Positions 37,596-48,538 of a stretch of 64,000 bases of DNA are shown here, in pieces. The stretch covers positions 1-64,000 of the forward strand of contig NZ_MUJY01000179.1 of assembly GCF_002286785.1 (NCBI RefSeq). Direction: 5' to 3'. The stretch's first letter is position 1. Each line of letters begins with the position of its first letter. Both the position numbers and the translations under genes were made by a program. Below the pieces are notes generated by a model. The model had not been told where the DNA came from. It did no database searches and saw only the letters and a list, made by a program, of their open reading frames with translations. Origin of the DNA: Pseudomonas sp. PIC25. Its GTDB lineage: Bacteria > Pseudomonadota > Gammaproteobacteria > Pseudomonadales > Pseudomonadaceae.

Positions 37596-38952
37596 TTTCC
37601 CCTCGCAGCGCCTCGGCCTTGGGCGCCGTACTCCACCGCTGCAAACGCTCGATGCTCTCACGATACGGCTTCAGCCCCTTGCTCAGCAGCAGGATCGATC
37701 CGCACACCGCCAGACTCGTAACGATCAGCAGCGAATAGCGCAGGGCGTGGTCGTCGGCGAATACATAGTCGGTCACCAGCGCCACTGCCGTCGGGCCGAT
37801 GCCGAGGCCAACCAGGGTGATGACGAACAGATAGATCGCCGAGGCCTGACCGCGCATTGCGTTGGGCATGATCTCCTGGATCGCCGCCGGCGCCACACCG
37901 AACGGCATTGACAGGCAGAACACCGTAGGCGCCATCAGCAACACCGCCCAGAGGGCTTCGTCCATCAAGGGGAACAACAGCACGCAAGGCAGCGCCGCGA
38001 CCGCCGCATAGAGCCCGACGCGCATGTTGGCGTCGCGCCGGCCGTGGCGTGCCATCCAGTCCGCCAGCCGGCCGCCGAAGACGATGCCGAGGCAACCGAA
38101 CACCGCGACGATGCTGCCGTAGACGATACCCACCTGCCCCGCGTCCCAGCCGTAGGTACGGATGAAGAAGGTCGGCACCCAGGCGGCGCTGCCGTAGCCG
38201 GCGAACGATAGCCCGGCGAAGCCCAGGTTATGACAGAGCACCGTGCGCCGATTGCTGCGAATGTAGCGTCCCACTTCGGCCAGAGGCACGGCGACGCCCG
38301 CCCCCACGCCGCGCCGGGCCGGTTCCCGCACCGCCAGCAGCAACAGGGTGAACAGCACGCCGGCGGCACCGAGGATGAGGAAGATCAGTTGCCACGGCCG
38401 CACTTCGCCGAGCAGCGGCAGCATCACGTCGCCCTGGGCCGAGGCGAAGCGGATCACCAGCCCGCCCAGCAGGAAGGCGATGCCCGAGCCCAGGTACACC
38501 CCCATGGAATACACGCTGATGGCGGTAGCGCGGCGCTCGGCCGGGAAGCTGTCCGCGATCAGCGAATAGGCCGCCGGCGACAACGCCGCCTCGCCGACAC
38601 CCACGCCGATTCGGCAGAACAGGAATTGCAAATAGGACCGGGCCATGCCGCAGGCAGCGGTGGCCGCGCTCCAGAACAACACGCCCAGCGCGATCAGGCC
38701 ACGCCGGCTGCGCGTGTCGGCCAGGCGCCCTAGAGGAATGCCGCAGACGGTGTAGAACAGGGCGAAGGACAGGCCCATCAGCAGGCTCATCTGGGTATCG
38801 CTGATGACCAGGTCGCGGCGGATGGGGGCGACCAGCAAGTTGAGAATCTGCCGGTCGATGAACGACAGCACGTAAGCCACCATCAGGATGGTGACGGTGA
38901 TCCAGGCACGAGCGCTGGAGGGGTAGCCATTATTGTTGTTGTGCACTGGCAT
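37579..38952 (-). CDS. Major facilitator superfamily transporter
   Basis: 457 residues, 12 membrane helices. Family motifs: DRQILNLLVAPIRRDL at the start of the first pair, GLADTRSRRG-like motif A (IPLGRLADTRSRRGLIALG), and a charged GGRLADWMARHGRRD loop near the middle. Substrate unknown; the gene order beside uraA and hemH matches P. aeruginosa. A run of Asn residues (HNNNNG) is found near the N-terminus. Confidence 0.9.
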   Translation of the reverse strand: MPVHNNNNGYPSSARAWITVTILMVAYVLSFIDRQILNLLVAPIRRDLVISDTQMSLLMGLSFALFYTVCGIPLGRLADTRSRRGLIALGVLFWSAATAACGMARSYLQFLFCRIGVGVGEAALSPAAYSLIADSFPAERRATAISVYSMGVYLGSGIAFLLGGLVIRFASAQGDVMLPLLGEVRPWQLIFLILGAAGVLFTLLLLAVREPARRGVGAGVAVPLAEVGRYIRSNRRTVLCHNLGFAGLSFAGYGSAAWVPTFFIRTYGWDAGQVGIVYGSIVAVFGCLGIVFGGRLADWMARHGRRDANMRVGLYAAVAALPCVLLFPLMDEALWAVLLMAPTVFCLSMPFGVAPAAIQEIMPNAMRGQASAIYLFVITLVGLGIGPTAVALVTDYVFADDHALRYSLLIVTSLAVCGSILLLSKGLKPYRESIERLQRWSTAPKAEALRGESPASA

Positions 38953-39092
38953 CTCCTCGGCGCCGCCAGCGCGGCGCGCGACGGGTGGGAAGAAAGGCCA
39001 GCTTAGGTCGGGATGGACAGGGTGAATACCTGAGAAGCCGTGTTATCAACGAGGCGAATGCGCAAGCAGCCGCCCCACTGATGACTCGCGGG

Positions 39093-40118
39093 TCACAGTA
39101 AGCGTGGGGCCCGCAGGCAGAGCTGGGCCAGGGCAGCACCCCAGGCCGGGTGATCGTTCAGGCACGGCACCAGCACCAGTTCCTCGCCCCCCGCCGCGAC
39201 GAACTGCTCGCGTCCGCGCTGGCCGATCTCCTCCAGCGTCTCGATACAGTCGGCGACAAAGGCCGGGCACATCACCAGCAGCTTCTTCACCCCACTGGCG
39301 GCCAGCTCGTCGAGACGCGCCTCGGTATAGGGCTCGATCCACTTGGCGCGGCCCAGGCGCGACTGGAACGACACCGACCACTGTTCAGGCCGCAGCCCCA
39401 TGCGCGCGGCGAAGCCCTCGGCCGTACGCAGGCACTGGGCGCGGTAGCAGGTGGCGAGCACCTCGGCCGGCGCATTGCGGCAGCAGTCGGCCTGCTTCAG
39501 GCAATGCCGGCCGCTGGGGTCGGCCTTGTGCAGATGGCGCTCGGGCAGTCCGTGAAAGCTCAGCAGCAGATGGTCGAACCCCTGGGCCAGGTGCGGCTGG
39601 GCGCTGGCCACCAGGGCATCGAGGTATTCCGGTTGGTCGTAGAACGGCTGCAGCACCGAGAGATCGAACGCCAGGCGATGCGCCGCGATGACCCGGCGAG
39701 CCTCTTCAATGACCGTGGTGGTAGTGCTGTCGGCGAACTGCGGATAGAGCGGTGCCAGCGTCACCTGCCGGATGCCTTGGCGCGCCAACTTGAGCAGCAC
39801 GCTCTCGATGGACGGCTCGCCGTAGCGCATGGCCAGCTCCACCGGCCCCAACTGCCACTGCTGCGTCATCGTGGCCTGCAGGCGGCGGCTGAGCACGATC
39901 AGCGGCGAGCCTTCATCCCACCAGATCGACGCATAGGCATGGGCCGAGGCGGCGGGGCGCTTGATCAGGATCAGCGATACCAGCAGCCGACGCAGCGGCC
40001 AGGGCAGATCGACGACGTAGGGGTCCATCAGGAACTGGTCCAGGTAACGGCGCACATCGTCCACCTCGGTGGAGGCCGGCGAACCCAGGTTGACCAGTAA
40101 CAGCGCGTGATCGGTCAT
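39093..40118 (-). CDS. hemH: Ferrochelatase
   Basis: 341 residues. It inserts ferrous iron into protoporphyrin IX, the last step of haem synthesis. Conserved features: [11 protein letters not shown] at the start, the active-site His in [12 protein letters not shown] near 185, and a Cys-rich stretch (HCLKQADCC) that may bind an iron-sulfur cluster or metal. The epimerase gene stops 12 bases upstream, so the two form one operon. Confidence 0.95.
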   Translation of the reverse strand: MTDHALLLVNLGSPASTEVDDVRRYLDQFLMDPYVVDLPWPLRRLLVSLILIKRPAASAHAYASIWWDEGSPLIVLSRRLQATMTQQWQLGPVELAMRYGEPSIESVLLKLARQGIRQVTLAPLYPQFADSTTTTVIEEARRVIAAHRLAFDLSVLQPFYDQPEYLDALVASAQPHLAQGFDHLLLSFHGLPERHLHKADPSGRHCLKQADCCRNAPAEVLATCYRAQCLRTAEGFAARMGLRPEQWSVSFQSRLGRAKWIEPYTEARLDELAASGVKKLLVMCPAFVADCIETLEEIGQRGREQFVAAGGEELVLVPCLNDHPAWGAALAQLCLRAPRLL

Positions 40119-40130
40119 GCGGAATCCTAA

Positions 40131-41033
40131 TCAGTGGCGGCCGAGAAGATCCTCGAGGGCCGCATCCAGAGAGGTGAATCGAAACGAAAAGCCGGCTTCC
40201 AGCAAACGCGCCGGTTCGGCGTGCTGGCCGCCCAGCAGCAATCCGGAGAGCTCCCCCAGCCCCACTCGCAACAACGGCGCAGAAACCGGCAGCACCGCCG
40301 GCCGATGCAACACGCGGCCGAGTGCGCGGGCGAACTCGGCATTCCTGACCGGCTGCGGCGCGCAGGCATTATAAGGACCGCGTGCCTCCTCCCGCTGCAA
40401 GAGAAAATCGATCAGGGTGATTTGATCCTGCAGATGGACCCAGGACATCCATTGCCGGCCGTTGCCGATCGGCCCTCCGAGGCCGAGGCGGAATGGCAGC
40501 AGCAGGCGCTTGAGAAAACCGCCGTCGGCGGCCAGCACCAGCCCGGTACGCACCAGCGCCACCCGGATACCCAGCGCCTCGGCACGTAGCGCGGCTTCTT
40601 CCCAAGCCCCGCAGAGCTGGGCGGCGAAATCTTCCCGGACCGGCGGCGAGACTTCCGTCAGGCGGTGCTCGCCCGCATCGCCGTACCAGCCCACAGCCGA
40701 ACCGGATATCAAAGTGCGCGGTTTCTGCTCGCGCGTTTCCAGCCAGGCCAGCAGGCGTTCGGTGAGCGTCACCCGGCTCGCCCAGAGCAGCTTCTTGCGC
40801 TTGCCGGTCCAGGGTCGATCGGCGATGGGCGCACCCGCCAGGTTGATCACCGCGTCCAGTGGCGCGTCCCCGTATTCCTCCAGCGTGCCGATTCCCCGCA
40901 CCGCTTCACCGCAGCGACGCGGGACAAACTCTGGCGTCCGGCTCCAAACCACCAGGCGATGCCCCTGTCCAATCCAGTAACGACAGAGTCCGCGTCCAAT
41001 CAGACCCGTACCGCCGGTCAGCAATATGTGCAT
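40131..41033 (-). CDS. TIGR01777/YfcH-type epimerase
   Basis: 300 residues of the SDR39U1/YfcH branch: ILLTGGTGLIGRGLCRYWI at the N-terminus, SGSAVGWYGD near 118 and GPIGNGRQWMSWVHLQD near 200. It binds NADP-type cofactor; function unknown. GGGAGG is eight bases before the ATG at 41033. Confidence 0.9.
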   Translation of the reverse strand: MHILLTGGTGLIGRGLCRYWIGQGHRLVVWSRTPEFVPRRCGEAVRGIGTLEEYGDAPLDAVINLAGAPIADRPWTGKRKKLLWASRVTLTERLLAWLETREQKPRTLISGSAVGWYGDAGEHRLTEVSPPVREDFAAQLCGAWEEAALRAEALGIRVALVRTGLVLAADGGFLKRLLLPFRLGLGGPIGNGRQWMSWVHLQDQITLIDFLLQREEARGPYNACAPQPVRNAEFARALGRVLHRPAVLPVSAPLLRVGLGELSGLLLGGQHAEPARLLEAGFSFRFTSLDAALEDLLGRH

Positions 41034-41230
41034 GGCATCTTCCTCCCCATGGCGCAAAACCGTGATCTGGCCCTAGTCTGAAAACAGCAGGTGGCTATGT
41101 GCTGCACAACGGCTCGTCCGCCACCTGTCAGCAAGGGATGCGATAGGACCCGAGACTCACCTGTACAACGCTCAGCCATGCGTATAGGTTTTTGTCGAAG
41201 GCGCAGTCTAAAGTCATAGGTATGAGGTAG

Positions 41231-42220
<990 letters not shown>

Positions 42221-42319
42221 TTCCCCCTCCTCGCTGTCGTCGCCCTGACGACAGCCCCCTCTTCCTCCGACACGAACCGGGCCATGCCAGACATGCCCGG
42301 TGGACGCATTCGTCGCCCA

Positions 42320-42368
42320 AACAATTCTTATACAATTCTATTGATTTGTACAATTTACTGTCTAATTA
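42320..42368 (+). promoter_or_regulatory. Promoter of the ybgA-type/phr operon with CarH/LitR-like repeats
   Basis: A probable sigma-70 promoter: TTGATT at 42341-42346, 16 bases, TAATTA at 42363-42368. Three near-identical ACAATT cores start at 42321, 42332 and 42350; the first two are 11 bases apart, as in direct-repeat operators of B12-dependent MerR-type light regulators (CarH/LitR). They surround the -35 element, so repression is plausible. Operator identity is inference. Confidence 0.6.
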
Positions 42369-42395
42369 TTAGAAAACGAAAACGAGGACGACGCC

Positions 42396-43355
42396 ATGAC
42401 CGGCACCACCGCGAAACCCAGACTCGGCATCAGCGCCTGCCTGCTCGGCGATGAGGTGCGCTACAACGGCGGGCACAAGGAGTCGCGCCTGTGCAGCCGG
42501 ACCCTTGCCGAGTACTTCGACTTCGTTCCGCTGTGCCCGGAAGTGGCAATCGGCCTGGGCGTCCCCCGTGAACCCATACGCCTGGTCGGCGATCCGCTAT
42601 CGCCACGAGCGGTCGGAACCGTGGAACGGCAGCGCGACGTTACCGAGGCGCTTGCCGACTACGGCTCTCGCATGGCCGCCGGGCACGATGACCTGTGCGG
42701 TTACATCTTCATGCAGAAATCGCCCTCCTGCGGACTCGAGCGCGTCAAGGTCTATCAGGACAACGGCCACCCCACCGAGGGCGGCGGACGAGGCATTTAT
42801 GCCCAGGCGTTCTGCGCAGCCCGGCCGGACCTGCCGGTAGAAGAGATCGGCCGGCTGAATGACCCGGTCCTGCGGGAAAACTTCCTCACCCGCGTATTCG
42901 CCTATGCCGAATGGCAGCGGCTGCGGGCCGACGGCCTGACCCGCAAAGCCATCCTCGACTACCACGCCCGCTACAAATACCTGCTGATGGCCGCAAACCC
43001 GCAGCAATACAAGGCGCTCGGCCGCCTGCTCGGCGACATCGGCCAATACCACCCGGAGGAACTCGGTCCGCGCTATTTCCGCGACCTGATGGCGGCGCTG
43101 CAACGCTGCGCCACCCGCCGCACCCACAGCAACGTGCTGCAGCACCTCAGCGGTTATCTGCGACAGCGCATCGATCATGACGAGAAAGCGGAAATCCAGC
43201 AGCTCATCGAGCAGTACCGCAAGGGCGTGGTGCCCTTGGTGGTCCCGCTGACCCTGCTCAAGCATCACTTCCGCCGTCACCCGGACGACTACGTGGCCCG
43301 CCAGGCCTACCTGCAGCCACACCCGGAAGACCTCAGCCTGCGCAATGCGATCTGA
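42396..43355 (+). CDS. DUF523 plus DUF1722 protein (YbgA family)
   Basis: 319 residues. Residues 1-150 are DUF523: GISACLLGDEVRYNGGHK and FMQKSPSCGLERVKVY with conserved cysteines. Residues 190-310 are DUF1722 (YbgA): ARYKYLLMAANPQQYKALG. The family is linked to thiouracil desulfurisation and is commonly next to photolyase genes. Six bases separate it from phr, leaving no space for a regulator gene. Confidence 0.9.
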   Translation: MTGTTAKPRLGISACLLGDEVRYNGGHKESRLCSRTLAEYFDFVPLCPEVAIGLGVPREPIRLVGDPLSPRAVGTVERQRDVTEALADYGSRMAAGHDDLCGYIFMQKSPSCGLERVKVYQDNGHPTEGGGRGIYAQAFCAARPDLPVEEIGRLNDPVLRENFLTRVFAYAEWQRLRADGLTRKAILDYHARYKYLLMAANPQQYKALGRLLGDIGQYHPEELGPRYFRDLMAALQRCATRRTHSNVLQHLSGYLRQRIDHDEKAEIQQLIEQYRKGVVPLVVPLTLLKHHFRRHPDDYVARQAYLQPHPEDLSLRNAI

Positions 43356-43361
43356 CCTGCC

Positions 43362-44795
43362 ATGCCTCAACTGATCTGGTTCCGAACCGACCTGAGAACT
43401 CGGGACAACACCGCCCTCGCCGCCGCCATGGCGGCGGGACCGACCATCGCCCTGTTCCTGCTCAGCCCCGGCCAGTGGCGCCTGCACGACGACGCCGACT
43501 GCAAGGTGGATTTCTGGCTACGCAACCTGGCCGAACTGAGCCGCTCCCTGGCCCGCCTGAACGTACCGCTGCTGGTACGCGAGATCGATCGCTGGGACGA
43601 CGCGCCACAGTTGCTGGAGCGTCTCTGTCTCGAACAGGGCATCGAGTGCGTCAGGGTCAATGAAGAGTACGGGGTCAATGAACAGCGCCGCGACGAAGCC
43701 GTCGCCGCCACGCTGCAAGCACGCGGCATCGCCTTTCGCAGCCACCTGGACCAGCTGCTCTTCGCCCCGGGCAGCGTGCTGACCCAGGCCGGCCATTACT
43801 TCCAAGTGTTCGGACAATTCCGCAAGGTCTGCCATGCACGCTTGCGGGTCTCTCTACCGGATCGCGTCCCGCTGCCCCTGGCTCAGACCCCACTGCCCTT
43901 GACGAGCGATGCAATACCGACCCGGGTTGCCGGCTTCGCCCAACCCTCGGCCAGCCTTCGTGATCTTTGGCCGGCCGGCGAGGACGTCGCTCACGAGCGG
44001 CTGCGGTGCTTCGTCGACGAATCCATCGTCGATTACCACGACACCCGCGACCTGCCCGCGATCCCGGGCACCAGCCGACTATCGCCCTATCTGGCCGCCG
44101 GCGTGCTGTCGCCTCGGCAATGCCTGCACGCCGCCCTCTCGGCCAATCGCGGCGAGTTCGATGGCGGCAATCCCGGCGTCGTCAGTTGGATCAACGAGCT
44201 GCTTTGGCGCGAGTTCTACAAGCACATCCTCGTCGGCTTCCCGCGGGTGTCCAAGCACCGCGCCTTCCGCCCAGTCACCGAGTTGCTGCAGTGGCGTCGC
44301 GATGATCTGGACTTGGAAGCCTGGCAACAAGGCCAGACCGGCATCCCCATCGTCGACGCCGCCATGCGTCAGTTGCTCGCCACCGGCTGGATGCACAACC
44401 GCCTGCGCATGATCAGCGCCATGTTCCTGACCAAGAACCTGTTGATCGACTGGCGAGAAGGCGAGCGCTGGTTCATGCGCCACCTGATCGACGGCGATCT
44501 CGCCGCCAACAACGGCGGCTGGCAGTGGAGCGCCTCCACCGGCACCGATGCCGCGCCCTACTTCCGCCTGTTCAACCCGATCAACCAGTCACGCAATTTC
44601 GACCCCGAAGGCCGCTTCCTGCGTCACTGGCTGCCGGAGCTGTCCGGCCTGGGCAACCGCGACATCCACGACCCGGCGTCCCACGGCGGACTCTTCCCCC
44701 TGGCCGACTATCCACGGCCGATCGTCGACTTGGCCCGTAGTCGCGAGCGCGCCCTGGCCGCCTTCAAGGCACTGGAGGGGCTGCATGCCGGATGA
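43362..44795 (+). CDS. phr: Deoxyribodipyrimidine photolyase
   Basis: 477 residues. It repairs cyclobutane pyrimidine dimers with blue light using FAD and an antenna cofactor. N-terminal antenna domain begins LIWFRTDLRTRDNTAL; the FAD domain has GTSRLSPYLAAGVLSPRQC near 230, LLWREFYKHIL near 282 and WMHNRLRMISAMFLTKN near 345, plus the NGGWQWSASTGTDAAPYFR tract. It is the core of the light-linked cluster. Confidence 0.96.
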   Translation: MPQLIWFRTDLRTRDNTALAAAMAAGPTIALFLLSPGQWRLHDDADCKVDFWLRNLAELSRSLARLNVPLLVREIDRWDDAPQLLERLCLEQGIECVRVNEEYGVNEQRRDEAVAATLQARGIAFRSHLDQLLFAPGSVLTQAGHYFQVFGQFRKVCHARLRVSLPDRVPLPLAQTPLPLTSDAIPTRVAGFAQPSASLRDLWPAGEDVAHERLRCFVDESIVDYHDTRDLPAIPGTSRLSPYLAAGVLSPRQCLHAALSANRGEFDGGNPGVVSWINELLWREFYKHILVGFPRVSKHRAFRPVTELLQWRRDDLDLEAWQQGQTGIPIVDAAMRQLLATGWMHNRLRMISAMFLTKNLLIDWREGERWFMRHLIDGDLAANNGGWQWSASTGTDAAPYFRLFNPINQSRNFDPEGRFLRHWLPELSGLGNRDIHDPASHGGLFPLADYPRPIVDLARSRERALAAFKALEGLHAG

Positions 44796-44902
44796 CCGAA
44801 CCAACCGGCCCCAGCATCAGGCAGAGGGAATTTCATTCACACTATTGCGAGGGGACTTGCTGGAGCGCACCATCGGCACCGCTCAACTACTCGGACGACT
44901 CG

Positions 44903-45421
44903 ATGCGCAAACCGCTGATCAATGCCGCCCTTTTCCTGCTCGCCTGGTTCGCCTGTGTCCTGGGCGGCACCGGTCCCTGGCTGCTGGTGGCCGTGGCGGT
45001 GCTACTGGCGCATCTGTTCTGGACCAGTTCCTGGGCCGAGGAAGGCAAGCTGGTGGTCAGCGTCTTTCTTGCCGGTAGCGCACTGGACAGTTTTCTTCTG
45101 CAGTTGGGCGTGTTCCATTTCGGCGACGAGCGCCAATTGATCCCGCTATGGCTCGCGCTGCTCTGGGCCCTGCTTGGCACCACTCTGAATCACAGCCTGG
45201 CCTGGACGGCGAAACCCTGGTGGCGTGCCAGTCTGCTCGGTGCGGTGGCCGGGCCGCTGTCCTACCTTGGTGCCACCGAACTGGCCGATATGCACCTGTC
45301 TTACGGCCTCTTGCCGACCCTGGTCGGCCTCTCCCTGCTCTGGGCACTGGTCCTGCCGTTGCTGCACGGCTTCGCCGGGCTCTACCGACAGCAGTACCGC
45401 AGCAGCCGAATGCGGGGCTGA
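44903..45421 (+). CDS. DUF2878 family membrane protein
   Basis: 172 residues with about six membrane helices (ALFLLAWFACVLGG, LLVAVAVLLAHLFW and further). It matches DUF2878, a family repeatedly found beside photolyase genes. No ribosome site is evident before the ATG at 44903. The open frame extends upstream to an ATG at 44792 that overlaps the phr stop, but those 37 residues do not look like a membrane protein start. Confidence 0.72.
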   Translation: MRKPLINAALFLLAWFACVLGGTGPWLLVAVAVLLAHLFWTSSWAEEGKLVVSVFLAGSALDSFLLQLGVFHFGDERQLIPLWLALLWALLGTTLNHSLAWTAKPWWRASLLGAVAGPLSYLGATELADMHLSYGLLPTLVGLSLLWALVLPLLHGFAGLYRQQYRSSRMRG

Positions 45422-45424
45422 AAA

Positions 45425-45453
45425 AAACCGGGCCAAGGCCCGGTTTCTTTTTT
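45425..45453. terminator. Bidirectional terminator
   Basis: AAACCGGGCC (45425-45434) and GGCCCGGTTT (45437-45446) are perfect arms, flanked by an A run and CTTTTTT. It ends the photolyase operon and the convergent pagL. Confidence 0.93.
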
Positions 45454-45468
45454 ACGGCGGTGGACTCG

Positions 45469-45984
45469 TCAGAAGGACATCCGATAGTGCAGGGTGTATG
45501 CCTCGACACCGTCGTTCGGCTGCTTGAGGCCAGCGTTGGAGTAGTGCATGGCGCGCAGGCCGATCTCTTGGCCGGAGAAGCGCAGGCCCACGCCGAGGCG
45601 GTCTTCGAACTGGAACGAGGAGCCCAGGTCGCGATCCTCGAACTCCGTGTTCTCGAAGGCGGCAACACCGATACCGGCCTCGATGTAGGGCTTCACCGTT
45701 TCACCGGCAAACTCATAGACGAATACCGGCGAGAAGGACAGGCTATGGTTGCTCGACGCTTCGTCGCCATCCCAGTAGGTGTAAGCGGCGTCCCAGTAGC
45801 CGGTCAGCCGGCCCACATCGCTCTGGAACCAGCTACGCTCGAAATCGAACTGAGCGCCCAGGCGGTAGACCATGGTGGATTCGCTGGACTGTCCAACGGC
45901 GAAGGTAACATCCGCTGCCTGCGCCGAAGCCAGCGCACCCAGGGACATCGCAGCAGCCGCGGTCAACGAGAACAGCTTCTTCAT
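45469..45984 (-). CDS. pagL: Lipid A 3-O-deacylase PagL
   Basis: 171 residues with a Sec signal peptide (KKLFSLTAAAAMSLGALASAQA). It is an 8-stranded outer-membrane beta barrel that removes the 3-O acyl chain of lipid A. The C-terminal HYSNAGLKQPNDGVEAYTLHYRMSF contains the catalytic His-Ser pair and a terminal Phe typical of outer-membrane proteins. AAGGA is about seven bases before the ATG at 45984. Confidence 0.93.
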   Translation of the reverse strand: MKKLFSLTAAAAMSLGALASAQAADVTFAVGQSSESTMVYRLGAQFDFERSWFQSDVGRLTGYWDAAYTYWDGDEASSNHSLSFSPVFVYEFAGETVKPYIEAGIGVAAFENTEFEDRDLGSSFQFEDRLGVGLRFSGQEIGLRAMHYSNAGLKQPNDGVEAYTLHYRMSF

Positions 45985-46083
45985 GGAAACATCCTTTTTC
46001 TGAAGGTTTGAAGGAAATCGCATATTTAAACGCGATTATAGAAGCCTTTGCCTTAAGTAAAAGCAGTGTAAATTTGTGACCGC

Positions 46084-46875
46084 TCACTCAGGAAAAGATT
46101 GCACGTCCGTGCTTTTACCCCACAGCACTGGAAGCACCCTCTCCATCTGCCCCGATTCCCCGCTGGTCCAGAAGCGGGCCGGTTGAGCGTTACGGCCAAG
46201 CAATCCGCGCTCGCTGAGCAAGCGCTCCAAGTGTCGTGCCACCGCCGCGCCGGTATCGATCAGGCTCACCGACGCCGGCACCAGCTCGTGCAGCAGCGGC
46301 TTGAGGAAGGGGTAATGGGTGCAGCCGAGGATCAGCGTGTCGCAGCCTTCGGCCAACAGCGGCTCGACATACCCTCGCAGCAACTCACGCGTGCCCTCCG
46401 CCCGCAGCTCGCCCGCCTCGATGCACTCCACCAACCCCGGACAGGGCTGGGTAATCACCCGCACGTCGCTTGCGAAGCGATCGAGCAGCGCGGCGAAGCG
46501 CGCGCTCTTCAAGGTGCCGGTGGTGGCGAGAACGCCGACCACGCCGCTGCGGGTCGCTTCCGCCGCCGGTTTCACCGCCGGCTCCATGGCGACGATGGGG
46601 ACATCCGGATAGCGCTCGCGCAGCTCCGCCGCCGCAGCAGCAGTGGCGGTGTTGCAGGCCAGCACCAACGCCTTGGCGCCCTGCCCGAGCAGGAAGCCGG
46701 CGATGGTCGCGCACCGTTCGCGGATGTATTCCGGGCTCTTCTCGCCGTAGGGCACATGCCCGCTGTCGGCCACATAGAGCAGGGACTCGTTGGGCAGGCG
46801 CTCACGGATTTCACCCAGCACGGAAAGGCCGCCGACGCCCGAATCGAAGACACCGATGGGCGCGTCACTCGCCAT
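46084..46875 (-). CDS. murI: Glutamate racemase
   Basis: 263 residues. It interconverts L- and D-glutamate for peptidoglycan. Both catalytic cysteines are visible: [11 protein letters not shown] near 72 and [14 protein letters not shown] near 183. N-terminal [14 protein letters not shown] is the family start. GGAGG stands five bases before the ATG, which overlaps the moeB end by 11 bases. Confidence 0.96.
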   Translation of the reverse strand: MASDAPIGVFDSGVGGLSVLGEIRERLPNESLLYVADSGHVPYGEKSPEYIRERCATIAGFLLGQGAKALVLACNTATAAAAAELRERYPDVPIVAMEPAVKPAAEATRSGVVGVLATTGTLKSARFAALLDRFASDVRVITQPCPGLVECIEAGELRAEGTRELLRGYVEPLLAEGCDTLILGCTHYPFLKPLLHELVPASVSLIDTGAAVARHLERLLSERGLLGRNAQPARFWTSGESGQMERVLPVLWGKSTDVQSFPE

Positions 46876-47635
46876 GCGCGCCTCCGCACACGGTGCAGGC
46901 CGGGTCGCGCTTGACCCGTAGTTCACGGAAACGGCCGCCCGACGCATCCACCAGCAACAGACGCCCGATCAGCGGCTCGCCGAAACCGGCCAGCAGCTTC
47001 AGCGCCTCCAGCGCCTGCAGGCTGCCCACCAACCCCACCAACGGACCAACCACCCCCGCCTCGCTGCAGGTCAGCTCGGCTTCGCTGCCGTGGCCGTAGA
47101 GGCAGTGGTAGCAAGGGCTCTCCGGACGACGCGGATCGAACACCGACAACTGGCCTTCCAGGCGGATCGCCGCACCGCTGACCAGGGGCTTTCCGGCGGC
47201 AACGCAGGCGGCGTTGACCGCCTCGCGGGTGGAGAAGTTGTCCGAGCAATCCAGCACCAGATCCACCGCCGCCACGGCCGCCGCCAGGCTGTCTTCATCC
47301 AGTGCCACGCGGTGCGGTACCAACGCCACCTCCGGGTTGATCGCCGCCAGCCGCGCCATCGCCGAATCCACCTTGGGCTGGCCAATGGACGGGGTGTCGT
47401 GCATCACCTGGCGTTGCAGGTTGGTCAAGTCCACCGTGTCGAAGTCCGCCAGGTGCAGCTCGCCGACACCCGCCGCAGCCAGATAGAGCGCTACCGGCGA
47501 GCCCAGGCCGCCGAGACCGACGACCAATGCCCGGCTGTTCTTCAGGCGCAGCTGGCCATCCACATCGATCTGTTTCAGCAGAATCTGCCGGCTGTAACGC
47601 AGCAGTTCCTGATCGCTCAGCATGTCGTCGCTCAT
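46865..47635 (-). CDS. moeB: MoeB/ThiF/HesA-type adenylyltransferase
   Basis: 256 residues. The family adenylates the C-terminal glycine of a sulfur carrier protein such as MoaD. Nucleotide loop [23 protein letters not shown] near 38, zinc cysteines in CYHCLYG and CTVCGG, and the [14 protein letters not shown]-type Cys near 190. Its start overlaps the prmC stop (ATGA). ThiF-like action is possible. Confidence 0.92.
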   Translation of the reverse strand: MSDDMLSDQELLRYSRQILLKQIDVDGQLRLKNSRALVVGLGGLGSPVALYLAAAGVGELHLADFDTVDLTNLQRQVMHDTPSIGQPKVDSAMARLAAINPEVALVPHRVALDEDSLAAAVAAVDLVLDCSDNFSTREAVNAACVAAGKPLVSGAAIRLEGQLSVFDPRRPESPCYHCLYGHGSEAELTCSEAGVVGPLVGLVGSLQALEALKLLAGFGEPLIGRLLLVDASGGRFRELRVKRDPACTVCGGAHGE

Positions 47636-48459
47636 GGGAAACTCCCCAGGCTGATCCGTTCATGGCCGCCAAGATCGCGACGGCTCTCCACCTTGATGAA
47701 GCCTCGCGCGGCGAACAGGTCGCGCACGGCCGCCGCCTGGTCGAAGCCATGCTCCAGCAGCAGCCAACCACCCGCCTCGAGATAGGCCGGCGCCTGCTCG
47801 ATAATGGCGCGGATATCGTCCAGCCCATCCGCCCCCGCCACCAAGGCGCTGGCCGGTTCGAAACGAACGTCGCCCTCGCCGAGGTGGCGGTCGTCCGCCG
47901 CGATATAAGGCGGGTTGGCCAGGATCATCCGGAAGCGTTCGCCGGCCAGGGCGGAAAACCAGTGGCTTTCGCAGAATCGCGCGTTGCCCCGCTTCAGGCG
48001 AACCCGGTTGCGCTCGGCCAGCGCCACCGCTTCCGGCACCCGGTCGACGCCGACCAGCGTCCAGCCCGGTCGCTCGCTGGCCAAGGCCAGGGCGATGGCG
48101 CCGGTTCCAGTGCCGAGATCGAGCACCCGTGCCGGCCCGGCCGGGAGCAGTTCCAGCGCGGTTTCCACCAGCAGCTCGGTATCGGCGCGCGGGATCAGGG
48201 TGTGTGGCGCCACCTCCAGATCGAGACTCCAGAACCCCTGGCGGCCGAGAATATAGGCCACCGGCTCGCCGCTGCGGCGGCGTTCGATCAACGCGCCGAA
48301 TCGCTGCGCTTGTTCATCGATCACCGCTTGTTCAGGCCAGGTCCGCAGGTAGCTGCGCGACTTGCCCAACACGTGGGCCAGCAACAACTCCGCGTCCAGC
48401 CGTGCGGTGGGCGAGTCGGGCAGCGTGGCGCCATCGAGAAGGGTCTGAATGCTGGGCAT
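47632..48459 (-). CDS. prmC: Release-factor glutamine N5-methyltransferase PrmC (HemK)
   Basis: 275 residues. It methylates the Gln of the GGQ motif of release factors. SAM motif VLDLGTGTGAIALALA near 115 and catalytic NPPYIAADDRHL near 185 are clear. It follows prfA, its substrate's gene, after 79 bases holding a GGGGTCAG hairpin. Confidence 0.96.
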   Translation of the reverse strand: MPSIQTLLDGATLPDSPTARLDAELLLAHVLGKSRSYLRTWPEQAVIDEQAQRFGALIERRRSGEPVAYILGRQGFWSLDLEVAPHTLIPRADTELLVETALELLPAGPARVLDLGTGTGAIALALASERPGWTLVGVDRVPEAVALAERNRVRLKRGNARFCESHWFSALAGERFRMILANPPYIAADDRHLGEGDVRFEPASALVAGADGLDDIRAIIEQAPAYLEAGGWLLLEHGFDQAAAVRDLFAARGFIKVESRRDLGGHERISLGSFP

Positions 48460-48476
48460 GGAATCTCTCTCGCAGA

Positions 48477-48495
48477 CGGGGTCAGACTGACCCCG
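48477..48495. repeat. Short palindrome between prfA and prmC
   Basis: CGGGGTCAG (48477-48485) and CTGACCCCG (48487-48495) flank one base. A hairpin, possibly an attenuator, in the hemA-prfA-prmC transcript; no T run. Confidence 0.6.
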
Positions 48496-48538
48496 CCGTA
48501 CTCTTGAAGCCTATAGCTTGCAGCTTGCCGCTCTGGAT

